Below, piece after piece: positions 55,697-63,997 of a DNA stretch of 64,000 nucleotides. The first letter of the stretch is position 1. Each line of letters begins with the position of its first letter. The position numbers and the translations under genes are program-made. This DNA is from UBA2386 sp046306335 (lineage in GTDB: Bacteria > Planctomycetota > UBA1135 > UBA2386): contig JBKDXM010000101.1 in the NCBI GenBank assembly GCA_046306335.1, forward strand, positions 30,966-94,965. Direction: 5' to 3'. Under the pieces are notes generated by a model. That model ran no database searches. It worked only from the letters and a program-made list of their open reading frames with translations, and had not been told where the DNA came from.

Positions 55697-57130
55697 CTAG
55701 ACGCGGATCTCGCTGCCGAGCGCACCCACCGTCGCGCCGCGCAGCCGCGGCTCGACCTCGTCGCGGACGAAGGCGTCGACCTGCTCGGCCGAGCGGCCGA
55801 CGAAGCGCGCCGGATCCATCAGGTCGGGCAGCGCGTCCTTGATCGCCGCGAACGCCGGATCGGCGGCGATCAACTGCAGCAGCGGGTTGTCGCGGCCCTC
55901 GGCCTTGACCGCGTGCGCCGACGCGCGGCTGTGCACGCGCACGCGCTCGTGCAGGTCCTGGCGGTCGCCGCCGGCGGCGACGCCGGCCATCAGGATCTCC
56001 TCGGTCGCCAGGAACGGCAGCTGCTCGCGCAGCTTCTTCTGGACGACCTTGGGGTAGACGACGAGGCCCTTGGCGACGTTCTCGACCAGCATCAGGATGC
56101 CGTCGATCGCCAGGAACGACTCGGGGATGGCGATGCGGCGGACGGCCGAGTCGTCGAGCGTGCGCTCCAGCCACTGCGTCGCCGCCGTGTGCGCGCTGGT
56201 GTTCGCCGTCTCGATGACGTAGCGGGCCAGCGAACAGACGCGCTCGCAGCGCATCGGGTTCTTCTTGTAGGCCATCGCCGAGCTGCCGATCTGCTTCGAC
56301 TCGCTCGGCTCCTCGATCTCGCCCTCGTGCGACAGCAGACGCACGTCGGTGGCGAACTTGCTGGCCGACTGCGCGATCGCCGACAGCACCTGATGGATCG
56401 TCCAGTCGAGCTTGCGCGTGTAGGTCTGGCCGCTGACGGCGATCGACTTGCCGAAGCCCATCGCCTCGGTGACGCGGCGATCGAGCTCCTCGACCTTGCC
56501 GTGGTCGCCGCCGGCGAGCGTGAGGAACGTCGCCTGCGTGCCGGTGGTCCCCTTCACGCCGCGGAACGGCAGCCAGCCGGCGACGCGGCGGACCTCGTCG
56601 AGGTCGAGCACGAAGTCCTGCGCCCACAGGCAGGCGCGCTTGCCGACGGTGACCGGCTGCGCCACCTGGAAGTGCGTGTAGCCCAGGCACGGCTCGGCCC
56701 GCCAGCGCTGCGCGAAGGCCGCCAGCGCCGCCGTGACCGCCGCCAGCCGCTGCTCCAGCAGCCGCAGCGCCTGCCGGTACAGCAGCAGGTCGCCGTTGTC
56801 GGTGACGAAGCAGCTGGTGGCGCCGAGGTGGATGATCGGCCGCGCCTTCGGGCACAGGTCGCCCCAGTGGTGCACGTGCGCCATGACGTCGTGGCGCAGT
56901 TCCTTCTCGTACTTGGCGACCGCGTCCCAGTCGAAGCGCTCGCGGTTGGCCTTCAGCTCGGCGATCTGCTCCGCCGTCACCGGGAAGCCGAGTTCGTGCT
57001 CGGCCTGCGCCAGCGCGATCCACAGGTCGCGCCAGGCCCCGTGGCGCGCACGCGGCGAGAACAGGCGGGCCATCTCCTGGCTCGCGTAGCGTTCGATGAG
57101 CGGGTGGTCGAAGCGGTCGCCGCGTTCCAT
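55697..57130 (-). CDS. purB: Adenylosuccinate lyase
   Basis: 477 residues, near the size of the larger, eukaryote-like group of this enzyme. Fumarase/aspartase-superfamily signature GSSAMAYKKNPM holds the catalytic Ser; HDVMAHVHHWG, GATSCFVTDNGDL and GYTHFQVAQPVTVGKR are further conserved active-site elements. The enzyme converts SAICAR to AICAR and adenylosuccinate to AMP in purine synthesis. It reads alone, 39 nt after the small Cys/Trp-rich protein gene on the same strand; a weak TAGACA lies about 8 nt upstream of its start. No other purine genes are in the window. Confidence 0.95.
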   Translation of the reverse strand: MERGDRFDHPLIERYASQEMARLFSPRARHGAWRDLWIALAQAEHELGFPVTAEQIAELKANRERFDWDAVAKYEKELRHDVMAHVHHWGDLCPKARPIIHLGATSCFVTDNGDLLLYRQALRLLEQRLAAVTAALAAFAQRWRAEPCLGYTHFQVAQPVTVGKRACLWAQDFVLDLDEVRRVAGWLPFRGVKGTTGTQATFLTLAGGDHGKVEELDRRVTEAMGFGKSIAVSGQTYTRKLDWTIHQVLSAIAQSASKFATDVRLLSHEGEIEEPSESKQIGSSAMAYKKNPMRCERVCSLARYVIETANTSAHTAATQWLERTLDDSAVRRIAIPESFLAIDGILMLVENVAKGLVVYPKVVQKKLREQLPFLATEEILMAGVAAGGDRQDLHERVRVHSRASAHAVKAEGRDNPLLQLIAADPAFAAIKDALPDLMDPARFVGRSAEQVDAFVRDEVEPRLRGATVGALGSEIRV

Positions 57131-57168
57131 GCCGCCTGTCTATCCCGCCCCCCGCGGGCGCGCCACGC

Positions 57169-57567
57169 TCAGCAGCGCACCCAGACCTGCCGCGTGCGCG
57201 TCGCCCAGCGGTCCGGCACCCACACCCGGCGGCAGCCGCCCGGGTCGACCATCGCCCAGCGCCGGCAGCCGCAGTGGTCGACGACCCAACCGTAGGTCGG
57301 CGGCACGTGTTCGTCGCGCCAGTATCCCGGCACGAGGAACTGCTCGCTGACCGTCTGCCAGTGGCCGCGCTGGCGATCGTGGCGATCGTGGCAGTCGTCG
57401 AACACGCGGCGAACGGGCGGGCAGGGGGCGCGGTGGCGCGGCGCGCAGTCGGCGACGCGGATGGCGGTCCCGAGGCTGCGGCCGATGCGGGCCTCGATCG
57501 ACCATTGCGCGGGGAGGGAGACGGCGGCGAGCAGCAAGGCCGCCACGGCGTGCGGAAGGTGCCTCAT
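57169..57567 (-). CDS. Small secreted Cys/Trp-rich protein
   Basis: 132 residues from ATG 57567 with signal peptide (HAVAALLLAAVSLPAQ). The mature part has at least seven Cys and eight Trp residues, including GHWQTVSEQFLVPGYW and CGCRRWAMVDPGGCRRVWVPDRW. The W-x-x-x-x-x-W/Y pattern resembles small planctomycete secreted proteins I cannot assign. Disulfides are likely outside the cytoplasm. Same direction as purB, 39 nt downstream of VanZ-side genes; function unknown. Confidence 0.72.
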   Translation of the reverse strand: MRHLPHAVAALLLAAVSLPAQWSIEARIGRSLGTAIRVADCAPRHRAPCPPVRRVFDDCHDRHDRQRGHWQTVSEQFLVPGYWRDEHVPPTYGWVVDHCGCRRWAMVDPGGCRRVWVPDRWATRTRQVWVRC

Positions 57568-57694
57568 GGCGCGGGGCCAAGCGCAACCGCCGTGCCGGCG
57601 TTCGCGGCCGCGCAGCCGGGCGGTACGCGGCACACCGCGGCGACCTTCGCTCGGCGGCCCGTCCTGCCGCTGCGACGGCTGTCCTGGCGGCAGG

Positions 57695-58198
57695 TCAGCC
57701 GGGCCCGAACGGCGCCAGCGCCGCGCGGGCCGCGCCGGCCAGCGCCAGCGCCGCGCCCGTCCGCCAGTCGAACGGACCGCCGGCGAGGCGGGCGCGCACG
57801 AACCAGACGGCGAACGCCGCGCCGAAGGCGTCGGTGACGAGGTCGACCGCCGACGGCGTGCGGCCGGGAACGGTCGACTGGTGCCATTCGTCGACGACGC
57901 CGTAGGCGACGGCGAGCCCCCACGCGAACGCGCCCAGGCGCCGCGCCGGCGTCGCTGCGGGCAGCGCCAACCACGCCGCGAGCCCGAGCCCGAAGTAGGC
58001 GACGAAGTGCGCCGCGTTGCCGAGGTAGGCGCGCACCGGGTCGTACGGCGACGGCGTCGGCGAGCGCGACGACGACCACCACAGAAAGGCCATCGCCGCC
58101 GCGACGCCGGCCCAGCGCAACGCCGCCGGCAGGCCGCGCCAGAGGCGCAGCGCCGCGTCGACGAACCGACCGCACGCGCCCGGCACCGGCGGCGTCAC
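57695..58198 (-). CDS. VanZ-family membrane protein
   Basis: 167 residues from GTG 58198, about four membrane segments. The family motif DEWHQSTVPGRTPSAVDLVTDAFGAA is fully present. VanZ-like proteins were named for teicoplanin resistance but are widespread membrane proteins with unproven roles, possibly in envelope lipid or peptidoglycan handling. The start overlaps the stop of the upstream ATP-binding protein by 4 nt, so translation is coupled. Confidence 0.9.
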   Translation of the reverse strand: MTPPVPGACGRFVDAALRLWRGLPAALRWAGVAAAMAFLWWSSSRSPTPSPYDPVRAYLGNAAHFVAYFGLGLAAWLALPAATPARRLGAFAWGLAVAYGVVDEWHQSTVPGRTPSAVDLVTDAFGAAFAVWFVRARLAGGPFDWRTGAALALAGAARAALAPFGPG

Positions 58199-58629
58199 GA
58201 CGTCGCCACGTGGCCGACGATGCGCAGGCCGCCGGCGGCGCCCGCGGTCTCGACGCGCAGGTCCTGCAGGAAGACCGTCAGCAGGAACAGGCCGCGGCCG
58301 CGCTCGCTGTCGAGCGCCGGCAGGCCGCCGGTGGCCTCGGCGACGTGCGCCGCGAGGCGGGCGACGAGTTCACCCGGCATCTCCGGATCGACGAACTCGA
58401 CGCGCAGGCGGCCTGCGGCGGCGGCGACCTCCAGGGCCAGCGCCTCGCCGCGCCGGCGGTAGACGGCACCGTGCTCGATCGCGTTGTTGATCAGCTCGTC
58501 CGCCACCAGCGCCAACTGGTCGCCCACCGACTCGGCGGCGCCGAGGTCGGCGGCGAGGCGGCGCACGGCGTCGCGCACCTTGCCGACGACGCCCGGGTTG
58601 GCGGCGAACTGCAGGCGCTTGCCGTTCAT
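58195..58629 (-). CDS. RsbW/HATPase_c_2-type ATP-binding protein
   Basis: 144 residues. The fold is that of serine-kinase anti-sigma factors: N-box VADELINNAIEHG, a degenerate G1 region (EFVDPEMPGELV) and RGRGLFLLTVF at G2. Such proteins phosphorylate an anti-anti-sigma partner and control a sigma factor. No sigma factor or STAS protein gene is in the window, so the target is unknown. The start overlaps the nadC stop by 4 nt and the stop overlaps the VanZ start by 4 nt. Confidence 0.85.
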   Translation of the reverse strand: MNGKRLQFAANPGVVGKVRDAVRRLAADLGAAESVGDQLALVADELINNAIEHGAVYRRRGEALALEVAAAAGRLRVEFVDPEMPGELVARLAAHVAEATGGLPALDSERGRGLFLLTVFLQDLRVETAGAAGGLRIVGHVATS

Positions 58630-59513
58630 GCCACACCCTCGACGAGCAGCGACAGGTCGGCGGCGGGCGCGGAGTGCGTCAGCGCGCCGATCGAGATGCG
58701 GTCGACGCCGGACTCGGCGAACGCGCGCACGGTGGCGAGCGTGACGCCGCCCGATGCCTCGGTCAGCACGGCGCGGCCGGCGGCCGCGGCCTCGGCCTGC
58801 ACCGCCGCGACCGCCGCGCGCAGCGGCGCGCCCGGGGCGAAGTTGTCGAGCAGCACGACGGCAGCGCCGCCGCGCACGGCCGCGCGCGCTTCGGCGACGT
58901 CGCGGGCCTCGGCGACGACGGGCCGGTCCTGTTCGCGGACGCAGCGGCGCACCACCTCCTCGTAGCTCGCCGGCTGGGCGAAGCCGAAGTGGTTCTCCTT
59001 GAGCAGGACCTGATCGTAGAGGCCGATGCGGTGGTTCTGGCCGCCGCCGGCGGCGACCGCCGCCTTCTCCAGCAGGCGCAGGCCGGGCGTGGTCTTGCGC
59101 GTGTCGAGGATGCGGGCGCCGGTGCCGGCGATGGCGTCGACGTAGGCGCGCGTCACCGTCGCGACGCCCGACAGCCGCTGCAGGAAGTTGAGCGCGGTGC
59201 GCTCGGCGGCCAGCAGGCAGCGCATGTCCGACGCGACCTCCAGCACGAGGTCGCCGCGGCGGAACGCGCTGCCGTCGGCGCGGAGCGCGTCGCAGCGAGC
59301 CGCCGGATCGAGCAGGGTGAAGGCCGCCGCCGCGCAGGCGACCCCGGCGAGCACGCCGTCCGACTTGGCGACGACGCGGGCACGGCCGCGGCGGCCGGCG
59401 GGCACCGACAGGCGCGAGGTCACGTCGCGCGCCACGTCGAGGCCGTCGTCGCCGAGGTCCTCGGCCAACGCCCGGCGCACGACGGCGCGCACTTCGTCGG
59501 GGCCTGGATGCAT
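58626..59513 (-). CDS. nadC: Nicotinate-nucleotide pyrophosphorylase (carboxylating)
   Basis: 295 residues. Quinolinate-PRTase motifs are complete: AERTALNFLQRLSGVAT, ILDTRKTTPGLRLLEKAAV, GGGQNHRIGLYD, LLKENH and VLTEASGGVTL. The enzyme makes nicotinate mononucleotide from quinolinate and PRPP in NAD synthesis. ATG 59513 was chosen; a TAGTCT hexamer lies 11 nt upstream with no ribosome binding site. nadA and nadB are not in the window. The gene is coupled to the RsbW-like gene by a 4-nt overlap. Confidence 0.95.
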   Translation of the reverse strand: MHPGPDEVRAVVRRALAEDLGDDGLDVARDVTSRLSVPAGRRGRARVVAKSDGVLAGVACAAAAFTLLDPAARCDALRADGSAFRRGDLVLEVASDMRCLLAAERTALNFLQRLSGVATVTRAYVDAIAGTGARILDTRKTTPGLRLLEKAAVAAGGGQNHRIGLYDQVLLKENHFGFAQPASYEEVVRRCVREQDRPVVAEARDVAEARAAVRGGAAVVLLDNFAPGAPLRAAVAAVQAEAAAAGRAVLTEASGGVTLATVRAFAESGVDRISIGALTHSAPAADLSLLVEGVA

Positions 59514-59524
59514 GCGGGCGAGCG

Positions 59525-59530
59525 AGACTA
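59525..59530 (-). promoter_or_regulatory. Candidate -10 hexamer (TAGTCT) for nadC
   Basis: TAGTCT on the minus strand lies 11 nt before ATG 59513. It would separate the nadC-RsbW-VanZ transcript from the upstream ComEA-like gene. Confidence 0.35.
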
Positions 59531-59570
59531 CCCGAAACGGCGGCGGCGAGCACGCGGCGGCGACGGGCCG

Positions 59571-59909
59571 TCAACGACCCGGCGGCGGCGAGCCGAAGTC
59601 GAGCCACGCCGCCACCGCCGCAGCGTTCGTCGGCCCGATGCCATCGACGCGCTCCAGGTCGGCGAGGCCGCGGAACGGCCCGCGGCGGATGCGCTCGACG
59701 ACGAGCGCCTCGGCGCGCGCCCGGCCGAAGCCAGGCAGCGCGGTGAGTTCGGCGACCGTCGCGCGGTTGACGTCGAGGCGCACCGGCGCGCAGCGCCAAG
59801 CCGGTTCGCAGCGCGCGGCCAGCACGCCGTCGGCGGCGGCGCGCACGAGCAGCGCGAGCGTCGCGAACCACCACGCCCGCCAGACGATCGACGGCGCGCG
59901 CCGCGTCAC
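59571..59909 (-). CDS. ComEA-like helix-hairpin-helix protein
   Basis: 112 residues from GTG 59909, which overlaps the stop of the upstream ATPase by 4 nt (GTGA). One N-terminal membrane segment (RAWWFATLALLVRAAADGVLA) anchors a C-terminal HhH domain: RLDVNRATVAELTALPGFG and ADLERVDGIGPTNAAAVAAW. ComEA-type proteins bind DNA at the envelope during transformation. No comEC is nearby, so a DNA-uptake role is only a possibility. Confidence 0.82.
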   Translation of the reverse strand: MTRRAPSIVWRAWWFATLALLVRAAADGVLAARCEPAWRCAPVRLDVNRATVAELTALPGFGRARAEALVVERIRRGPFRGLADLERVDGIGPTNAAAVAAWLDFGSPPPGR

Positions 59910-60805
59910 CAGCGCAGCGCCTGCTCGCGCATGCGCGCCTCGATCCCCGGCTGCGGCAGGTTCCGGCACCGTTCCAGGTGCGGCTGCAGCCGCTCGCCGA
60001 TCCGGTTGACTGCGATCGCTGCTGCGCATGCGGCATGGCCGACGACCAGAGGGGGCTGGCCGTGGCGGCGATGCGCCGCCGCGGGGTCCTCCGGCACCTC
60101 GCCGAGGTAATGGATCTCGCGACGTGCAAACCGCCGCGAAACATCGGCGAGTCGTTCGAACGTCGCGTAGCCAAGGCCATGGCCATCGGTGGGCGCGCGG
60201 TTGACGGCGAGGTGCAGCATGCCGGCCGCGCCCTGGCGCGCGACGCACTTCACCAGCGCGTACGCATCGGTCATCGACGCGATCTCCGGATTGGCGACGA
60301 CGAGCACGTGCTGGGCGGCGAGCACCGGCGCCAGCGTCTGCGGCATGAGGCCAGCGCCGCAGTCGATCAGCACCACGTCGAAGCTGCCGGCCAGCTGGCC
60401 GAGGGCGCGGGCCAGCGCCTCCATGTGGTGCGGGCCGAGTTCGGTCAGGCTGACCACGCCCGAGCCGCCGGGCACGAGCGCGGGCCCGAACGGCGTCGGC
60501 TCCAGCGCCTCGGCCACGGCGAGGCCGCCGGCGAGCACGTGCGTCAGCGTGTGGTGCGGCGTGACGCCGAGCAGCAGGTGCGCGTTGGCGAGGCCGAAGT
60601 CGCAGTCGACGACGACGACGCGCTGGCCGCGGCGGTGCAGGGCGATGGCGAGGTTGGCCGTGAGGAACGTCTTGCCGGCGCCGCCCTTGCCGCTGGCGAC
60701 GGCGACGACGGCAGCCTCGCGCGCGGGCGCGCGCGGCGTCGCCGGGGCGCGCCAAGGCGCGCCACCGCCGCCCCCGACCGGGTCGGCGTCGTGTGCAGGT
60801 TCCAC
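59906..60805 (-). CDS. MinD/FlhG-like ParA-family ATPase
   Basis: 299 residues from GTG 60805. Deviant Walker A GKGGAGKTFLTANLAIAL with the signature Lys, switch VVDCDFGLANAHLLLG, and LIDCGAGLM as Walker B. The N-terminal ~30 residues are Gly/Pro-rich. The VVDCDFGLANAHLLLG pattern is closest to FlhG (MinD2)-type proteins controlling flagellar number, but no flagellar gene is present here. It may position another envelope structure. It is coupled to the ComEA-like gene and follows a gene of unknown function by 41 nt. Confidence 0.87.
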   Translation of the reverse strand: MEPAHDADPVGGGGGAPWRAPATPRAPAREAAVVAVASGKGGAGKTFLTANLAIALHRRGQRVVVVDCDFGLANAHLLLGVTPHHTLTHVLAGGLAVAEALEPTPFGPALVPGGSGVVSLTELGPHHMEALARALGQLAGSFDVVLIDCGAGLMPQTLAPVLAAQHVLVVANPEIASMTDAYALVKCVARQGAAGMLHLAVNRAPTDGHGLGYATFERLADVSRRFARREIHYLGEVPEDPAAAHRRHGQPPLVVGHAACAAAIAVNRIGERLQPHLERCRNLPQPGIEARMREQALRW

Positions 60806-60846
60806 TGGGTTGTGCGGCGGTCGCGGCGGCGGGGCGCCGCGGCCGA

Positions 60847-61923
60847 TCAGTCGACGCCGCCGTTGGCGCCGAAGCCCGAGCCGTGGGCTGCGGCGATCCG
60901 GGCGAGGTCGCGCGCCATCGCGGCGCGCTCGACGGCCTCGCCGACCGCCGAGGTCGGCGCGCCGAGCGCGGAATGCTCTTCGGGGGTCAGCCGCGCGGCC
61001 GCGGCGGCGGCCCGCAGGCCATCGCGGCCATCGCGGCCGGCGCGGTTCGCCGCGGCGCGGTGCGCAGCGGCGTCCTCTTCCGGGCCCGGCGCGCCGGCGG
61101 CGCGCTTCTCGAACACCAGCCCGGCGAGGCGCGAGTAGCCGCGCAGCAGGCGGTTGGAGAAGGCGCCGACGTCGGCGGGCGCGCTGAGCGCGCAGACCGA
61201 GCCATCGGGCAGCGTGCCGTGCAGCGCATCGGCGCTGGCGCGGACCTCGGCCAGCGTCTGGCCGTGCCACGCGATGCGCCGGCGATCGCCCTCGTCGTAG
61301 ATGTGGATGTCCTGGTCGATGCGCCGGCAGAGTTCTTCGAGGCGCGACCACAGCGCCTGCGCCGGCGCAGGCGCCGGATCCGCGACCGGCGCGGGGGCCA
61401 CGACCGCCGGCGCCACGGCAACCACCGGCGCGGACTCCGCCGCCGGCACAGCGGCCGCCGGCCGGGCGACGTCGCGCAGCCAGCGCACGGCGAAACGCTC
61501 CTTGCCGGCGACGCGGAACGTCTCCAGCGCGCAGACCTGCAGCGACGCCGACGACTGGCGCACCAGCGGGCGGACGTCGGCGGACGCGCCAGCGACGGCG
61601 ACGACGAGCGCGCGACCGGTCAAGCCGCTGCGGAAGCCGCCCTCGGGGATGGCGAGCGCCAGGCCATCGCCGACGCGTTCGAGGAACGCCGCCGCGGCGA
61701 GTGCGCGCGGCGCGAGCAACGGATCGCCGTCGCGGGCCAACAGCACGAGCACGGGGGCGCCGTCGGCGTCGCGCGCGAGGCCCTCGATCGCGCCGAATTC
61801 GCCGTCCGCGCAGTCGAAGCCGTCGAACACGAGCGTCAAGCCCGGCTGGATCGCGTGCAGGCGACCCGACACGAACGACCACAGCGCATCGCGCGACTGC
61901 GGCATGATGGGACCGCGAATCAT
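60847..61923 (-). CDS. Unknown protein upstream of the FlhG-like ATPase
   Basis: 358 residues from ATG 61923 (ATG 61905 is an alternative), no signal peptide or membrane segment. An N-terminal domain (about 1-165: SFVSGRLHAIQPGLTLVFDGFDC, GDPLLAPRALAAAAFLERVGD) is followed by a Pro/Ala linker (about 170-200), then a mixed helical part with RIDQDIHIYDEGDRRRIAWHGQ. The linker resembles those between domains of adaptor proteins. I do not recognise the family. Same strand and 41 nt upstream of the ATPase, so it may be that ATPase's partner or positional target. Confidence 0.7.
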   Translation of the reverse strand: MIRGPIMPQSRDALWSFVSGRLHAIQPGLTLVFDGFDCADGEFGAIEGLARDADGAPVLVLLARDGDPLLAPRALAAAAFLERVGDGLALAIPEGGFRSGLTGRALVVAVAGASADVRPLVRQSSASLQVCALETFRVAGKERFAVRWLRDVARPAAAVPAAESAPVVAVAPAVVAPAPVADPAPAPAQALWSRLEELCRRIDQDIHIYDEGDRRRIAWHGQTLAEVRASADALHGTLPDGSVCALSAPADVGAFSNRLLRGYSRLAGLVFEKRAAGAPGPEEDAAAHRAAANRAGRDGRDGLRAAAAAARLTPEEHSALGAPTSAVGEAVERAAMARDLARIAAAHGSGFGANGGVD

Positions 61924-62176
61924 CGAACCGCCCCCAACGCAGTGACCGGACTGGCCGGACTCCGGCGGCGGCGCCGGTCGACCGGATCGGCGGCGCACCG
62001 CCGCACGCCACCGACGCCCGTATGACACCGGCCTGCGGGCGGGAATGCAAGACGCGACGCCACGGCGGCGGGCCGGTCGCGGCGCGGCCCGGTTGCCGCG
62101 TTGGTCGCGGGCGCCGACGGCGCGCCCGGGCCGATCCGGCGATCCGAGCCGGCGAACCAGCGTGTGCCTCGGGCCC

Positions 62177-62776
62177 TCAGGACTCGATCGCCAGGATCGG
62201 CGAACGCCGCTCTTCGAGCCGCGTCCAGGCGACAGCGACCGCGTCGGTGGCGTCGAGCGGCAGGGCGCCGAAGGCCGCGCCGGGTGCGGGGCGCACGAAC
62301 TGCCGCACCATCGCCGCCACCGCCGTCTTGTCGGCCGCGCCGTTGCCGGTGACGCAGCGCTTGACCCGCGCCGGGGCGAACTGGTGCACGGCGACACCGA
62401 GCGCCGTCGCTTCGGCGAGCACCACGCCGCGGGCCTCGCCGATGCGCAGCGCCGCCTGCACGCTCTTGCCGTGGAAGGCCTCCTCGATGGCGACCTCGGT
62501 CGGTTGCAGGTCGCGCACGAGCGCGCGGAAGCCGACGGCGAGCGCGTGCAGGCGGACGCCGATCACGGCGTCGCGGCCGCCGAGGCGCAGCACGCCGGCG
62601 GTGACGAGGCGGGCGTCCTGGCCGCCGCCCGCGCCGGCGCGCACGACGTTGCTGGCGCGCATCGCCAAGGGCGTGGGGCCGCTGCCGGGCGACGCACCGG
62701 CGGCGGCGACCTCGAGGCAGCCATAGCCGACGACGAGGGTGCCCGGGTCGATGCCCAGAATCCGTACGACCGCCAC
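62177..62776 (-). CDS. ruvC: Crossover junction endodeoxyribonuclease RuvC
   Basis: 199 residues from GTG 62776. RuvC active-site acidic residues are in order: ILGIDPGTLVVGYG (Asp), VAIEEAFHGKSVQAALRIGEARGV (Glu), and LDATDAVAVAWTR (Asp). The FxPxxVK-type HQFAPARVKRCVTGNGAADK segment is present. Compared with the typical ~170 residues there is an insertion of ~30 residues (AAAGASPGSGPTPLAM...) after the first strand. It resolves Holliday junctions; ruvA and ruvB are not in the window. A TACACT hexamer lies 7 nt before its start, overlapping the ispD hexamer. Confidence 0.93.
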   Translation of the reverse strand: MAVVRILGIDPGTLVVGYGCLEVAAAGASPGSGPTPLAMRASNVVRAGAGGGQDARLVTAGVLRLGGRDAVIGVRLHALAVGFRALVRDLQPTEVAIEEAFHGKSVQAALRIGEARGVVLAEATALGVAVHQFAPARVKRCVTGNGAADKTAVAAMVRQFVRPAPGAAFGALPLDATDAVAVAWTRLEERRSPILAIES

Positions 62777-62783
62777 GCGGCGG

Positions 62784-62789
62784 AGTGTA
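62784..62789 (-). promoter_or_regulatory. Candidate -10 hexamer (TACACT) for ruvC
   Basis: TACACT on the minus strand lies 7 nt before GTG 62776. It overlaps the plus-strand hexamer for ispD by two bases. Confidence 0.45.
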
Positions 62790-62793
62790 CGGT
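62788..62793 (+). promoter_or_regulatory. Candidate -10 hexamer (TACGGT) for ispD
   Basis: TACGGT lies 8 nt before GTG 62802. Together with the ruvC hexamer it forms a back-to-back promoter pair in a 25-bp gap. Confidence 0.45.
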
Positions 62794-62801
62794 CTGCGCG
62801 C

Positions 62802-63515
62802 GTGAAGGTCGCCATGTTGCTGCTCGCCGCCGGCCGCGGCACGCGCCTCGGCGCCGCGGTGCCGAAGGCCTGGCTGCCGCTCGCCGGCCGCACGCTGCTG
62901 GCGCGCAGCGCCGAGCGGCTGGCGCAGGCGCTGCCCGACGGCATGGCCGCCGAGGCGATCGCGCTGGTGCACGCCGACGACCTGCCGACCCACGTCGCGG
63001 CGCACCGCGCCGAGGTCGAACGTGCGCTCGCCGGTCGCTGCCCGCTGCGCTTCGTCGTCGGCGGCGCTTCGCGCCAGGAGTCGATGCGCAACGGGCTGGC
63101 CGCGTGCGGCGCCGACGTCGACCTCGTGCTGGTGCACGACGCCGCGCGCGCGCTGCTGCCGATCGGTCCGACGCGCGCCTGCCTCGCCGCCGCCGCCGCG
63201 CACGGTGCTGCGCTGCTGGCGCTGCCGGCGGCGGACACGCTGAAGAAGGTCTCGCCCGAGGGCCTCGTCGAGCGCACCGTCGACCGCGACGGCGTGTGGC
63301 TGGCGCACACGCCGCAGGTGGTGCGGCGCGAGCTGCTGCTGCGCGCGATGGCGCACGCCGAGCGCACGGGCTTCGTCGGCACCGACGACGTGTCGCTCGT
63401 CGAGCACCTCGGCGCGCCGGTCGCCGTCGTGCGCAGCGCCCCCACCAACCTCAAGATCACCACGCCGGCCGACCTGCCGCTGGCGGAGGCGATCGTCGCC
63501 GCCAACCTCGCATGA
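62802..63515 (+). CDS. ispD: 2-C-methyl-D-erythritol 4-phosphate cytidylyltransferase
   Basis: 237 residues from GTG 62802. The nucleotidyltransferase motif LLLAAGRGTRLGAAVPKAWLPLAG is followed by VVGGASRQESMRNGLAA, LVHDAARALL and PTNLKITTPADL, all diagnostic of IspD. The enzyme makes CDP-ME in the non-mevalonate isoprenoid pathway. The stop codon overlaps the ispF start by 4 nt (ATGA). Divergent from ruvC by 25 bp. Confidence 0.95.
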   Translation: MKVAMLLLAAGRGTRLGAAVPKAWLPLAGRTLLARSAERLAQALPDGMAAEAIALVHADDLPTHVAAHRAEVERALAGRCPLRFVVGGASRQESMRNGLAACGADVDLVLVHDAARALLPIGPTRACLAAAAAHGAALLALPAADTLKKVSPEGLVERTVDRDGVWLAHTPQVVRRELLLRAMAHAERTGFVGTDDVSLVEHLGAPVAVVRSAPTNLKITTPADLPLAEAIVAANLA

Positions 63516-63997
63516 ACGACCTGCCCCGCATCGGCCTCGGCATCGACGTGCACCGGCTCGCGCCGGGCCGGACCTGCACGCTCGGCGGCGTGCCGTTCCC
63601 GTGCGACGTCGGCCCGGTCGGCCACAGCGACGGCGACGCGCTGCTGCACGCCGCGTGCGACGCCGTGCTCGGCGCCGCCGGCCTCGACGACCTCGGCACG
63701 CTGTTCTCGGACCGCGACCCGGCCAACAAGGACCGGCCCTCGAGCGAGGTCTGCCGCGCGACGATGCTGCAGGTGCGCCAGCGCGGCCTGCGCGTGCTGT
63801 CGCTCGACTGCGTGCTGGAGACCGAGACGCCGAAGTTGAAACCGCGCCGCGCCGAGATGCGCAAGCACCTCGCCGAGCTGTTCGAGTTGCCCGTCGACCG
63901 GGTCAACATCAAGGGCAAGACCGGCGAGAAGGTCGACGCGATCGGCCGCGGTGAAGCGATGCGCGCGACGGTCGTCGCCCTACTGGGCCCCGCCTGA
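63512..63997 (+). CDS. ispF: 2-C-methyl-D-erythritol 2,4-cyclodiphosphate synthase
   Basis: 161 residues, complete within the window. Zinc and substrate motifs: GIGIDVH-type GLGIDVHRLAPG (Asp-x-His), GHSDGDALLHAACDAVLGAAG, SDRDPANKD and KGKTGEKVDAIGRGE. The enzyme cyclises CDP-ME-2P in the non-mevalonate isoprenoid pathway and acts two steps after IspD. Coupled to ispD by a 4-nt overlap; the TGA ends 3 nt before the window end. Confidence 0.96.
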   Translation: MNDLPRIGLGIDVHRLAPGRTCTLGGVPFPCDVGPVGHSDGDALLHAACDAVLGAAGLDDLGTLFSDRDPANKDRPSSEVCRATMLQVRQRGLRVLSLDCVLETETPKLKPRRAEMRKHLAELFELPVDRVNIKGKTGEKVDAIGRGEAMRATVVALLGPA

